Of a stretch of DNA of 63,589 nucleotides, positions 35,901 to 43,476 are shown one piece after another (positions within the stretch are counted from its first letter, which is position 1; every line of letters begins with the position of its first letter). A program made the position numbers and the translations under genes. The stretch is from an uncultured Phycisphaerae bacterium. GTDB lineage: Bacteria; Planctomycetota; Phycisphaerae; UBA1845; Fen-1342. The DNA lies in assembly GCA_937928595.1 (NCBI GenBank), contig CALGJV010000023.1, positions 1 to 63,589 on the forward strand, written 5' to 3'. The notes beneath the pieces are model-generated. The model saw only the letters and a program-made list of their open reading frames with translations. It searched no databases and was not told the origin of the DNA.

Positions 35901-36496
35901 CGCGCGTGGCCGCGTGGCGGGACGGCGCGCGGGATCCGGCCGAGCGCGTGGAGGTGCTCCGCCTGCAGCGCGGGCTGTTGCTGGAGCTCGAGCGCGAGGA
36001 CGAGGCGCTGGCGGTGGGGGAGGAGCTGCTCGCGCGGCAACCGCAGGACCCCGGATTGGCGAACGACGTGGGGTACGGCTGGATCGATGCCGACCGACGA
36101 GCGGAGGAAGCTTTCACGTTGATCCGGCGGGCGGTGGCGGCGGAGCCGCTGAACCCCGCGTTCCTCGACAGCCTCGGCTGGGCGTATTACAAGCAGGGCG
36201 ACTTCGCCGCGGCGCACGAGTGGCTGAGCCGTGCCGTGCGGATCCGAGGTGGAAAGGACGCGGCCGTGCTGGACCACCTCGGAGACGCGGCCTGGCGGCT
36301 GGGCGACGCGCGCGCCGCGCGCGCCCACTGGGCAGCGGCCGCGGAGCGCGCGAGCGTGCCGGCCGGCGCCCGCGGATCCGCGCGGCTGGTCGCGCTGGCG
36401 GCGACCCTGCGGGCAAAGCTGACCGCGCTGGACGAGGGGGCGCCGCCGCCGGTCGCCCGGACGCTGGCCGAGGCGGGGCGCGAGGACGAACGATGA
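32936..36496 (+). CDS. Large secreted TPR protein
   Basis: 1186 residues. The ATG at 32936 follows AGGA. A signal peptide with hydrophobic core VAVAALLLPGAASSAAQ spans about residues 20-39. Nearly all the rest is helical tetratricopeptide-like repeats, for example EALKSLNAALAYGVNADALL and the C-terminal SLGWAYYKQGDFAAAHEWLS. It is likely a periplasmic scaffold for an envelope or export complex; partners are unknown. Its stop overlaps the kdsD start as ATGA, so the two are translationally coupled, linking it by inference to lipopolysaccharide or envelope synthesis. A possible promoter is TTGCGC-N17-ATACCA (32856-32884). Confidence 0.85.
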   Translation: MRLRALATAVFRHGPAIGPLSAVAVAALLLPGAASSAAQDVPTTGPRAELPLSAVCGDRAAAIRPVLTPAEWPSEAVEAWAAAQAAADAGRADEALKSLNAALAYGVNADALLLLAEVLTWEGRLGEARSAAEHALLYAPDSIDGRVKLGQILSKAGQSQAALIQLCALATLPQTADPRVTAAWALLGDALEEAGYLRAASEAYGVFDRLIWEERPEHRATPVVADRLKAAPRGMAERRIDLLAKLGDFAGRVTVGEALVRARPDDLEAARLYVRTLVDAGRAAEALRFCRERLGADSATPLVRLAVEAALATDAADAWARELAEGIRSGANRVPAERIATVLLEAGAPAAAAEVWAALAATRPDDADTAWALAAAQHRAGRAGTALDTLIDFVRRHPDAPDLPPVPQALWTDGASAADDFLRQVAERTAGPGCDYATYAVLGAAAAGAELVELAESLLQSAGAARPDAVWPRLVRGRLLLAQYRWSEAGAQADEVLRVQPGVPAALRLKAEALSGLDELAAADAAYKTAVQASPRDAELLLSAGRHYRRVGNLLAAQRYLQEAWSAARRGEALEELVEVYVEGGKLEVARATLAEGESADVSADSLRRARTLLRFATAPLRTEHLAELQRQYQADPTDVRTALTLAAGWYLERRYDEAAALLEPLRAAAPRNDRVLQLYAHVQFRRLEYGTARSVLEELLRRHPRRASVLKLLADVELAEFRVEEARAALERVLALELAPDERDEYRGRLLSTYVTFTEYDPALDRIEEWRGAGDAAAADRWGTAKLQVLVVAERTGAALAWARDWVDELDAPYRRALAAYRALAEEIADAPDDRQREEAQRLERELSELQPRVFARRAAFVQAHLQLGEFAPAETALREWLAAEPDQSAGQSQVQDWLIETLLAARKPEEAARVMLAYRASPNDVLKVFGWRARVAVLTGRAGEAVRELESLLEERFIRDNAAARAQVRRELVTLLVEAQRSEDALARVAAWRDGARDPAERVEVLRLQRGLLLELEREDEALAVGEELLARQPQDPGLANDVGYGWIDADRRAEEAFTLIRRAVAAEPLNPAFLDSLGWAYYKQGDFAAAHEWLSRAVRIRGGKDAAVLDHLGDAAWRLGDARAARAHWAAAAERASVPAGARGSARLVALAATLRAKLTALDEGAPPPVARTLAEAGREDER

Positions 36497-37488
36497 GCAG
36501 CGCACGGGAAATCGCGCGGCGCGTGATTGCCGACGAGGCGGCCGCCCTGGGACAACTGGCGGAGACGCTCGACGCGGGTTTCGACCAGATTCTCGACACG
36601 ATCCTCGGGGCCAGCGGGCAGGTCGTCGTGAGCGGTCTTGGCAAGAGCGGCAACATCGCGCAGAAGATCGCCGCTTCGCTGACGAGCACCGGCACGCCCG
36701 CGGTGTTCATGCACCCGGTCGAGGCGCTGCACGGTGATCTGGGCATCGTGACGGAGCGGCACTGCCTAATCGCGCTGTCGCGCAGCGGCAACACGGAGGA
36801 GGTCCTGCGCTTCGTCTCACATTTCCGTCGGCTGGGCGGCCCGGTGATCGGCCTCACGCAGCGTCGCGACTCGCGGCTGGCGGAGCTGGCGCGGCATGTG
36901 CTGCTGCTGCCCGACGTGCCCGAGGCGGGCCCGCACCAGCTCGCGCCCACGACGAGCTGCGTGCTGATGCTGGCCGCCGGCGACGCGCTGGCGATGGCCC
37001 TGCTGCACCGCCGGGGCTTCCGGCCGGAGGACTTCGCGCAGTATCACCCGGAAGGGACGCTGGGGCGGCGGCTGCTGCTGCGGGCGGAAGACCTGATGCA
37101 CGCGGGGGCGCAGCTTCCGCGCGTCCCGGCCGACGCGCCGTTTCAGCACATGCTGCTGGAGATGACGCGCAAGCAGCTCGGGTTGGCGCTGATCGTGGAG
37201 GGAGACGGGCGCCTCGTCGGCGTCTTCACCGACGGCGACCTGCGACGGGTGTTCGAGCGCGTTCCGGACCCGCGGGAACTGGACGCCCGGGCGGCGCACG
37301 CCCGCAGCCGGCGCGCGCCGGACGCCCCCCCGGTGCCGGTGTCGACGATCCCGCCCCACCTGCCGGCGGTGGAGTGCCTGCGGATCATGCAGGAGAGCCA
37401 GATCACGAGCCTGGTCGTGGCCGACGAGGGGGGGCGCCCGATCGGCCTGGTGCGGCTGATGGACCTGCTGAAAGCCGGACTGGGTTAG
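36493..37488 (+). CDS. kdsD: D-arabinose 5-phosphate isomerase
   Basis: 331 residues, the family length. Converts ribulose 5-phosphate to arabinose 5-phosphate, the precursor of KDO in lipopolysaccharide. The SIS domain contains VVVSGLGKSGNIAQKIAASL, STGTPAVFMHPVEALHGDLG and SRSGNTEE. QYHPEGTLGRRLLLRAEDLM leads into a pair of CBS domains, with TDGDLRR in the first. GutQ has the same architecture; KdsD is favoured by the envelope context. The start overlaps the stop of the TPR gene by four bases. Confidence 0.92.
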   Translation: MSSAREIARRVIADEAAALGQLAETLDAGFDQILDTILGASGQVVVSGLGKSGNIAQKIAASLTSTGTPAVFMHPVEALHGDLGIVTERHCLIALSRSGNTEEVLRFVSHFRRLGGPVIGLTQRRDSRLAELARHVLLLPDVPEAGPHQLAPTTSCVLMLAAGDALAMALLHRRGFRPEDFAQYHPEGTLGRRLLLRAEDLMHAGAQLPRVPADAPFQHMLLEMTRKQLGLALIVEGDGRLVGVFTDGDLRRVFERVPDPRELDARAAHARSRRAPDAPPVPVSTIPPHLPAVECLRIMQESQITSLVVADEGGRPIGLVRLMDLLKAGLG

Positions 37489-37819
37489 CCGCCCGTTGAA
37501 AAACGCCCGGCTGGGCGTTCAATCGGAGCGGCTGCTCCCGCACTCCGGCCCTGGCCGGCATGGCGCGGCGGCTGCGGCGGACCGGGGGGCCCGGCGCTGC
37601 GGCCTCGCAACGGGTGGGCGGGGCGTACGTCCGATAGCTCGCGTCGCCGCCGGGCACCGGGCGCGGGTTGATCTTACGCACGCCGAAGGGGGAATCGGTC
37701 GATGAACGGGGCGCGGGACCGCGCGCTGCACGCCTGCCCACGCATCGGGACGCGGCGAGCGCGCCAAAGCGGTTCCGGGAACCTCGAACCGGCCCCCTCC
37801 GGGGCAGCCGAGAATCGTC
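37489..37819. other. Intergenic region before fapA
   Basis: 331 bases. A 7-base stem AACGCCC-GGCT-GGGCGTT (37502-37519) lies 13 bases after kdsD, but the T-run is on the minus strand side, so it is a poor terminator for kdsD. No convincing promoter is seen for the fapA-che cluster. The frame covering the rest lacks similarity and is not called. Confidence 0.45.
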
Positions 37820-39358
37820 ATGGCGGCGTCGATCAGCTCCACCGGCCCGGTCAAGCTCATCATCGCGGAGGACCGGATGCAGGCCTGGGTGCAGCGGGCG
37901 GCGGGCACCACACCTGCGGCGGCGCTGATTCGCGCCGCGTTGGCGGCGCAGAACATTCCGATCGACCCGGACATCGACGCGCGCGTCGAGGCGATCGCGC
38001 AGCGCTGGGCCGCCGATGCCGACGCGGCACCGTCCGCGCCCGAGGGCGAGCTCGTGGCCGAGGGTGTGCGGCCGGTCGAAGCGCGCGACGGCTGGTTCGA
38101 ATGGGACGAAGCGCTGCGCCCGAAGACGGCAGCCGACGCGGACGATGGCGCGATCGACTACTTTGCCCTGTGCTCGGTCGTGACAGTGGCGGCGGGGACG
38201 GTCATCGGCCGCATCTGCCCGCCCGTGCCCGGTCAGCCCGGGACCGACATTCTGGGGCGGCCGCGGCCGCCGCTGCGGGAGCGGGGCACGCCATTGAAAG
38301 CGGGACCGGGGGTGCAGGTCGACGAAAAGAGCGGCACGGCGGTTGCGGCGACGGCGGGGCGCGTCGAGATTCGCGACGGTCGGGTGCGGCTGTTCGACAA
38401 CCTGGAAGTGCCGGGCGACGTGGATTTCGCCTCGGGCAGCATCGATGCCTGCGTGGACGTGCATGTGCACGGTTCGGTGCGCAGCAACTTCCGCGTCCAC
38501 ACGACCGGGCAGTTGACGGTTGAGAAGGCGATCGAAGCGGCGGACGTCCGCGTCGGGAGCGACTGCATTGTGCGGGGCGGGGTATTCGGGAAGGGCGGGA
38601 CCGGGCGCCTGGAATGCGCGGGCAACATCACGGCGCACCTGCTGAACGAGACGACGGTGGCGGCGGTCGGTGACGTGCGGTTCACGAAGGAGATCCTCAA
38701 CAGCCGCGTGGTGTGCCAGGGTTGGCTGGAGGGGCAGCGCGGTACGGTGATCGGCGGCGATGTGTACGCCCGGGAGGGAGTGCGGGTGCAAGTGCTGGGC
38801 AGCGAGGCGGGCGTGGAAACGCTCGTCGCCGTCGGCACGCATGTCGATGTGTACCGCCACGTGCGGCGGCTCGAGCGGCGCATCAGTAACGTGCAGCGGG
38901 CGGCGGAGCAGATTCGCACGGCGCTGGCGCCGCTGATGGCGAACCTCAAGCGGCTGACCCCCGCGCAGCGCGAGCGGGCGACGGAGCTGATGTCCCGGGC
39001 GGACGAGATGGAGCTCGAAACCGATGGCCTGCGGGCGGAAATCGAGCGTCGGCTGACCGAGGGGCGGCCGCGCGGCACGCCGCGGATCGAGGTGGGCGAC
39101 CGGGTGTACACGGGGGTGCGGCTGACACTGAACACGCGGGTCGTCGAGGTGCGCAAGCCGCTGGTGGGGCCGCTGAAGATCGAGCTGCGGAAGATCAAGA
39201 ATGTGACCGAGGTGGTCGCGGTCAATTCGCGCACGGGGTCGGTGACGATTCTGCCGAGCGTGGAGGCGGACCTCGACGCGCCCCCGTCCGACCTGAAGGA
39301 GGCCGAGCAATCTCATGACAGCCGTGACGAACAACCTCAATCGCCCGCCCGCGCCTGA
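37820..39358 (+). CDS. FapA-family protein (DUF342)
   Basis: 512 residues from an ATG with a weak ribosome-binding site. The N-terminal third is a FapA-type domain with IGRICPPVPGQPGTDILGRP and LFDNLEVPGDVDFASGSIDA. A right-handed beta-helix of hydrophobic repeats follows (VHVHGSVRSNFRVHTTGQLT, GVFGKGGTGRLECAGNITAH). A coiled coil (about 345-420) and a short C-terminal beta-domain complete it. The family fold is known, but its roles (cell-surface signalling, polar localisation, motility in some bacteria) are not settled. It overlaps cheX by 44 bases, so it is coupled to the chemotaxis genes. Confidence 0.85.
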   Translation: MAASISSTGPVKLIIAEDRMQAWVQRAAGTTPAAALIRAALAAQNIPIDPDIDARVEAIAQRWAADADAAPSAPEGELVAEGVRPVEARDGWFEWDEALRPKTAADADDGAIDYFALCSVVTVAAGTVIGRICPPVPGQPGTDILGRPRPPLRERGTPLKAGPGVQVDEKSGTAVAATAGRVEIRDGRVRLFDNLEVPGDVDFASGSIDACVDVHVHGSVRSNFRVHTTGQLTVEKAIEAADVRVGSDCIVRGGVFGKGGTGRLECAGNITAHLLNETTVAAVGDVRFTKEILNSRVVCQGWLEGQRGTVIGGDVYAREGVRVQVLGSEAGVETLVAVGTHVDVYRHVRRLERRISNVQRAAEQIRTALAPLMANLKRLTPAQRERATELMSRADEMELETDGLRAEIERRLTEGRPRGTPRIEVGDRVYTGVRLTLNTRVVEVRKPLVGPLKIELRKIKNVTEVVAVNSRTGSVTILPSVEADLDAPPSDLKEAEQSHDSRDEQPQSPARA

Positions 39359-39791
39359 CCTGGGCCGGCTGCTCTCCGACGTCCTGGGCGATCTGGCATT
39401 CATGATCGCGGACGATCCGCCGCCCGCTCCGTCGCCCGGCACGCTGTGGCTCCACGGGGCGATCCGTTTCGACGGCGGCGCGCACCACGGCACGGCGCGG
39501 GTCTGGTGTTCGCGCGTCTTTGCCCAGCGCCTGGCGGCGAACCTGCTGGGCCTCGAGCCCGGCGAGGGGACCGTACAGGTGGGGGCGGAGGATGCGCTGC
39601 GCGAGTTCCTGAACGTACTCTGCGGTCAGCTCGTGACCACCTGGTACGGCACGCAGGACGTTTTCAATCTCTCGATCCCGGAGGTGACCGAGGCCCTGGA
39701 TCCGCCGCCGCCCCCGGACCCGACGGCGGTCCACTGCCGGGTACAGGTCGACGGCGAGCCGGTAATCTGCACGGTCACTCGAGGAGGCTAG
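39315..39791 (+). CDS. cheX: CheX/CheC-type chemotaxis phosphatase
   Basis: 158 residues. The signature DALREFLNVLCG fits the DxxxExxNxxxG helix of CheC/CheX/FliY phosphatases, whose Glu and Asn hydrolyse CheY-phosphate. Only one such motif is present, as in CheX. An AAGGAGG box at 39296-39302 lies within the end of fapA, 12 bases before the ATG. The Pro-rich segments at residues 34-42 and 129-136 are linkers. The C-terminus RVQVDGEPVICTVTRGG ends one base before cheR. No CheY is present in the window. Confidence 0.72.
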   Translation: MTAVTNNLNRPPAPDLGRLLSDVLGDLAFMIADDPPPAPSPGTLWLHGAIRFDGGAHHGTARVWCSRVFAQRLAANLLGLEPGEGTVQVGAEDALREFLNVLCGQLVTTWYGTQDVFNLSIPEVTEALDPPPPPDPTAVHCRVQVDGEPVICTVTRGG

Positions 39792-39792
39792 C

Positions 39793-40668
39793 GTGGGCGC
39801 GAGGTCGCGTGAGAAGGTCGCTCTGGGCGACGAACTGCACGAACTCACCGCGGAAGAATACGAGCTGTTTCGACGGCTCGTCTACGAGCACAGCGGGATC
39901 AACCTCGGACCCCAGAAGCAACAGCTTCTGCGAGCTCGGCTGGGGAAGCTGTTGCGCGGGCAGGGGTTCCGGTCGTACCGCGCGTACTACGAGCACGTGC
40001 GCGCGGACGCGTCGGGCAGCGAGCTGTGTGCGCTGATTGACGCCATCTCGACCAACACCACGCACCTGTTCCGGGAGCGACAGCATTTCGATTTCCTGGC
40101 GGAGGTCCTGCGCACGCGCTGGGTCGAGGCGTCGCCCCGGGAACGGCCGCGCGACCTGCGGATCTGGAGCGCCGGGTGCTCGAGCGGCGAGGAGCCGTAC
40201 TCGATCGCGATGACGGTCGATGACACGCTCGCGCCGCTGGCGGGCTACGACTGGAAGCTGCTGGCCACCGACGTGTCCACGAAGGTGCTGGCGAAAGCCC
40301 GCGAGGGGCTGTTCGAGCCGCACCGGCTGGGGACGGTGCCCGAGACCTTCCGCCGGCGGTACTTCGTGCGGGCGGCGCGCGACGCGGCCTGCGTGCAGGT
40401 CCGCCCCGAGCTGCGGCAGCGCATCTGCTTCTCGCGCCTCAACCTGATGGACGAGCAGTTCCCGTTCCGGCACGGCTTCGACTTCATCTTCTGCCGGAAC
40501 GTGATGATCTACTTCGACCGCGAGACCCAGACGCGCCTGGTCGCGAAGTTCGCCCAGCACCTGCGGCCCCAGGGGCACCTGCTGATCGGTCACTCGGAGA
40601 GCCTCAACAACATCGACCATCCGCTCACGTATGTCCGGCCGACGATCTACCGACGAGGGCCGACATGA
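39793..40668 (+). CDS. cheR: Chemotaxis protein methyltransferase
   Basis: 291 residues. Methylates glutamates of chemoreceptors using S-adenosylmethionine. The GTG at 39793 follows GGAGG. The N-terminal helical domain contains ELFRRLVYEHSGINLGPQK and ISTNTTHLFRER. The catalytic domain has motif I IWSAGCSSGEEPYSIAM, and DFIFCRNVMIYFDRE followed by HLLIGHSESL. There is no C-terminal TPR or pentapeptide-binding extension. The stop overlaps the cheD start as ATGA. Confidence 0.95.
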   Translation: MGARSREKVALGDELHELTAEEYELFRRLVYEHSGINLGPQKQQLLRARLGKLLRGQGFRSYRAYYEHVRADASGSELCALIDAISTNTTHLFRERQHFDFLAEVLRTRWVEASPRERPRDLRIWSAGCSSGEEPYSIAMTVDDTLAPLAGYDWKLLATDVSTKVLAKAREGLFEPHRLGTVPETFRRRYFVRAARDAACVQVRPELRQRICFSRLNLMDEQFPFRHGFDFIFCRNVMIYFDRETQTRLVAKFAQHLRPQGHLLIGHSESLNNIDHPLTYVRPTIYRRGPT

Positions 40669-41150
40669 GCGGTCCGGCGGTCGATGTGTACCTGGCGCCG
40701 GGCGAGTTGCTGGTGAGTACGCGGGGTGTGCAAGTGCGCACGGTGCTCGGCAGTTGCGTGGCCGTGTGCCTGTGGGATCCGGCGCGGGGCATCGGCGGCC
40801 TGAACCACTTCCTGCTGCCCCGCCCGGGCGCGCGCGACGGGACGGACTTCCGGTTCGGGACCGTCTCGACGGCCGCGCTGGTGCAGCGCGTCTGCCGCGG
40901 CGGAAGCCGGCCGGCCGAGCTCACGGCGGCCGTGATCGGCGGCGGCCACCCGCACCGGGCCTTGAAGAGCACGGTGGGGGACGAGAACGTGGCGGCGGCG
41001 TTGGCGGTGCTGGGCGAGCACGGCGTGGCGGTGGCCCGGCAAGACACCGGCGGTCCGTACGGCCGCCGGTTGCTGTTTCACACGGGCACGGGTGTGCTCA
41101 CGGTCTGCCGACTGCGACGGTGGGGGGCGGTGGCGGGGGAGCCGGCATGA
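40665..41150 (+). CDS. cheD: Chemoreceptor glutamine deamidase
   Basis: 161 residues. Deamidates receptor glutamines and, in bacteria with CheC/CheX-type proteins, may bind them. Catalytic Cys31 lies in TVLGSCVAVCLWD and His48 in GLNHFLLP. GGGHPHRALKSTVGDENVA and DTGGPYGRRLLFHTGTG are family motifs. The start overlaps the cheR stop and the stop overlaps the cheB start, each by ATGA, so translation is coupled through all three. Confidence 0.93.
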   Translation: MSGPAVDVYLAPGELLVSTRGVQVRTVLGSCVAVCLWDPARGIGGLNHFLLPRPGARDGTDFRFGTVSTAALVQRVCRGGSRPAELTAAVIGGGHPHRALKSTVGDENVAAALAVLGEHGVAVARQDTGGPYGRRLLFHTGTGVLTVCRLRRWGAVAGEPA

Positions 41151-42217
41151 TGCGTGACGGACCGGTTCGCGTGCTGCTGATCGACGACCAGCCGCTCCAG
41201 CGCCAAGCGGTCGCGGCGGAGCTGGACCGGGTCGGCGATCTGCACGCGGTCGCGTGCTCCGGAGAGCAGGCCGAGATCCGTCAGCGGCTCACGCAGTTCC
41301 ATCCCGAGGTCGTGCTGCTTGCGCTGGATCTCCGTAGCCAGGACCCGTTGGCGCTGCTGCGCACGCTGCGCGAGCACTACCCGGTTCCCGTCATCGTGAC
41401 GACCGAAGCCCAGGGCTTGGCGGCCGACCGGGCGGTCCGGGCCGCGGCTGAGGGCGCGCTCGATGTCGTTCGACGCCCGGACGGCCGCGGTCGCGAAGCG
41501 CTGGCGGTCTATACCCGGGAGCTGGCTGAGCGGATCCACGGGGCCGTGCAACTGGCGCGGCCGGTGCGGCTGGCGCCGCCGGGGGCGCGCGCGCCGCGCG
41601 GCGTGGAAGGTTTCGACCCGCGGCAGTACCTGGTGGTCATTGGGGCATCGACCGGCGGGACGCAGGCGCTCGCGGCATTGCTCGAACAGGCCCCCGTGGA
41701 CTTCCCGGCGGTGGCGATCGTGCAGCACATGCCGCCCGGCTTCACGCGCTCCTTCGCCGAGCGGCTGAACCGGGGCTGTGCCCTGCGGGTGACGGAGGCG
41801 GCCGACGGCGATCCGCTGGGACCCGGCCGGGCGGTCGTGGCACGCGGGGACACACACCTGACCGTGTCCGGCAGTCCCGGCGCCTGGCGCGCCCGCTACA
41901 CCGACCAGACGCCCGTGAACCGGCATTGTCCGAGCGTCGACGTATTGTTCGAATCGGCGGCCGCATGGGGACGGCGGGTGGTCGGAGTGCTGCTGACCGG
42001 CATGGGGGCCGACGGGGCGCGCGGGCTCCTGCGACTCCGGCAGTGCGGGGCGCTGACCGTCGCGCAGGACGAGGCGTCCTGCGTGGTGTACGGGATGCCG
42101 CGAGAGGCCGTGCGCATGGGTGCGGCGGCGCTCGAGGCGAGTCCCGCCGACATCCCAGCCCTGATCTTGAAAACCCTAAGCGCCCGCGTGCGGCCCGCCG
42201 CCGCGCGGACCCCATGA
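41147..42217 (+). CDS. cheB: Protein-glutamate methylesterase with degenerate receiver domain
   Basis: 356 residues. Removes receptor methyl groups. The C-terminal esterase is intact: Ser in GASTGG, His in QHMPPGFT, Asp in GMGADGA. The N-terminal receiver is not. Acidic Asp13-Asp14 (LLIDDQP) and Thr86 are present, but the phospho-acceptor position in HPEVVLLALDL is Ala59 where Asp is expected, and the conserved Lys before Pro is Arg111. Phosphorylation by CheA is therefore unlikely; Asp61 is two residues off. The esterase may be constitutive or gated another way. An ATG at 41150 is an alternative start. Confidence 0.93.
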   Translation: MMRDGPVRVLLIDDQPLQRQAVAAELDRVGDLHAVACSGEQAEIRQRLTQFHPEVVLLALDLRSQDPLALLRTLREHYPVPVIVTTEAQGLAADRAVRAAAEGALDVVRRPDGRGREALAVYTRELAERIHGAVQLARPVRLAPPGARAPRGVEGFDPRQYLVVIGASTGGTQALAALLEQAPVDFPAVAIVQHMPPGFTRSFAERLNRGCALRVTEAADGDPLGPGRAVVARGDTHLTVSGSPGAWRARYTDQTPVNRHCPSVDVLFESAAAWGRRVVGVLLTGMGADGARGLLRLRQCGALTVAQDEASCVVYGMPREAVRMGAAALEASPADIPALILKTLSARVRPAAARTP

Positions 42218-42225
42218 CACCGCCG

Positions 42226-43476
42226 CTACCCCCGGGCTTCGCGCGCCACGCGCTCCAGAAACCGCGTCATTTCCGCGTACACGATCCGCCGGTCGAAGAC
42301 TTCCTCCGCCAGACGCCGCGCGGCCGCGCCCATCGCCCGGCGCTCATCGGCCGACTCGACGAGCCGCCGGACGGCGGCGAAGCACGCGTCCACGTCGCCC
42401 GCCGCGTAGTTCAACCCGCACCGATGCCGGTCGACGAGTTCCGCGCACTGGCCGGGAATCGTGTTGAGGACGGCCGCCCCGGCTGCGAGGTAGTAGAAGA
42501 TTTTGTTGGGGAAGTAGATCAGCGCCTCCGGGAAAGAAGCGTTGAAGCCGGCATCGGCCCGGGACAGGACGCAGGCCCACTCGTCGAAGTCGAGGAAGCC
42601 CGTCAGCGTGACGTTGCGCAGGCCATGTTGGCGCACGAGCGCGGCCGCGCGCGACGCGAGCTCGCCGGTTCCGGTGAGGACGAAGCGGACGCGGTCGCCG
42701 AAGGTCTTCTGCGCGGGAACGGCAGCGCGCACGATGGTCAGGAAGTCGTACGCGTGGCTGAGGCTGCCGGAGTAAAGCAGCCAGACCTGGTCCGGGGGCT
42801 TCGGCCAGCGGTCGCCGCAGCGCGCCGCGCCGCGCTGCATGGCCGCGGCCACGTCGGCCAGATCGACCCCCAGCGGAAACATGCCGGTCCAGCGCTTCGC
42901 CCCGCCCACCCGCAGGCTCCGCTGCACATAACCGTCCGCGACACCGATGAGAGCGTCGGCCCCGCGATAGGCGCGGCGCTCCCAGGCGTAGTACGGGCGG
43001 AACAGGAGGCGGCTCAGCGGCCGCAGGACGCGCGGCGTGACGCGGACGAAGTTGTCCGGCCATTGATCCTGGATATCGACGACGGTGGGCACGCCCCAGC
43101 CGCGTCCCCGCTCCACGGCGCGGGCGGCGAGCTCGAGGGGGGGAGAGCTGGCGAGGATGAGATCGGGGCGCGGGGCGGACGGGGCCGCGGCGGCGAACTC
43201 GGTCGCGAGGCGGCGATGGTTGCGCAGGCGGGCGAAGGACACGTTACGGGTGTACGGCGGGGCGGCCAGCAGGCGGACCTCCAGACCGGCGGCCCGGGCC
43301 GCTTGCGCGACCGGCTCCGGGTCGACCGGGCGTTTGAAGCGGTGGGAGAACGCGCTGGACCACCACACGACGTCGTGACCGGCCTGCCGCAGGCAGCGTG
43401 CCAGGAACCCGTAACGGCCAAGCTGCTCGCGCTCGCCGGGCAGGGGGTCGAAGGGGTTGACGATCCAGATCAGCAT
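42226..43476 (-). CDS. Glycosyltransferase family 4
   Basis: 416 residues, starting MLIWIVNPFDPLPGEREQLG. It is GT-B fold with an N-domain containing SSPPLELAARAVERGRGWGV and VDIQDQWPDNF. The C-domain has LLYSGSLSHAYDFLTIVRA and the donor-site region FNASFPEALIYFPNKIFYYL. It resembles WbuB-type enzymes of surface polysaccharide assembly; donor and acceptor are unknown. It overlaps the upstream glycosyltransferase by 7 bases, so the pair forms one operon. Its end lies 8 bases from the convergent end of cheB. Confidence 0.87.
   Translation of the reverse strand: MLIWIVNPFDPLPGEREQLGRYGFLARCLRQAGHDVVWWSSAFSHRFKRPVDPEPVAQAARAAGLEVRLLAAPPYTRNVSFARLRNHRRLATEFAAAAPSAPRPDLILASSPPLELAARAVERGRGWGVPTVVDIQDQWPDNFVRVTPRVLRPLSRLLFRPYYAWERRAYRGADALIGVADGYVQRSLRVGGAKRWTGMFPLGVDLADVAAAMQRGAARCGDRWPKPPDQVWLLYSGSLSHAYDFLTIVRAAVPAQKTFGDRVRFVLTGTGELASRAAALVRQHGLRNVTLTGFLDFDEWACVLSRADAGFNASFPEALIYFPNKIFYYLAAGAAVLNTIPGQCAELVDRHRCGLNYAAGDVDACFAAVRRLVESADERRAMGAAARRLAEEVFDRRIVYAEMTRFLERVAREARG

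Noticed and set aside
32918-36505. 1195-codon minus-strand frame antisense to the TPR gene
   Set aside because: Arg/Gln/His-rich shadow without repeats or motifs; the TPR protein on the plus strand is convincing and coupled to kdsD.
37502-37519. Hairpin after kdsD as its terminator
   Set aside because: The T-run lies on the minus-strand side and no minus-strand gene reads toward it.
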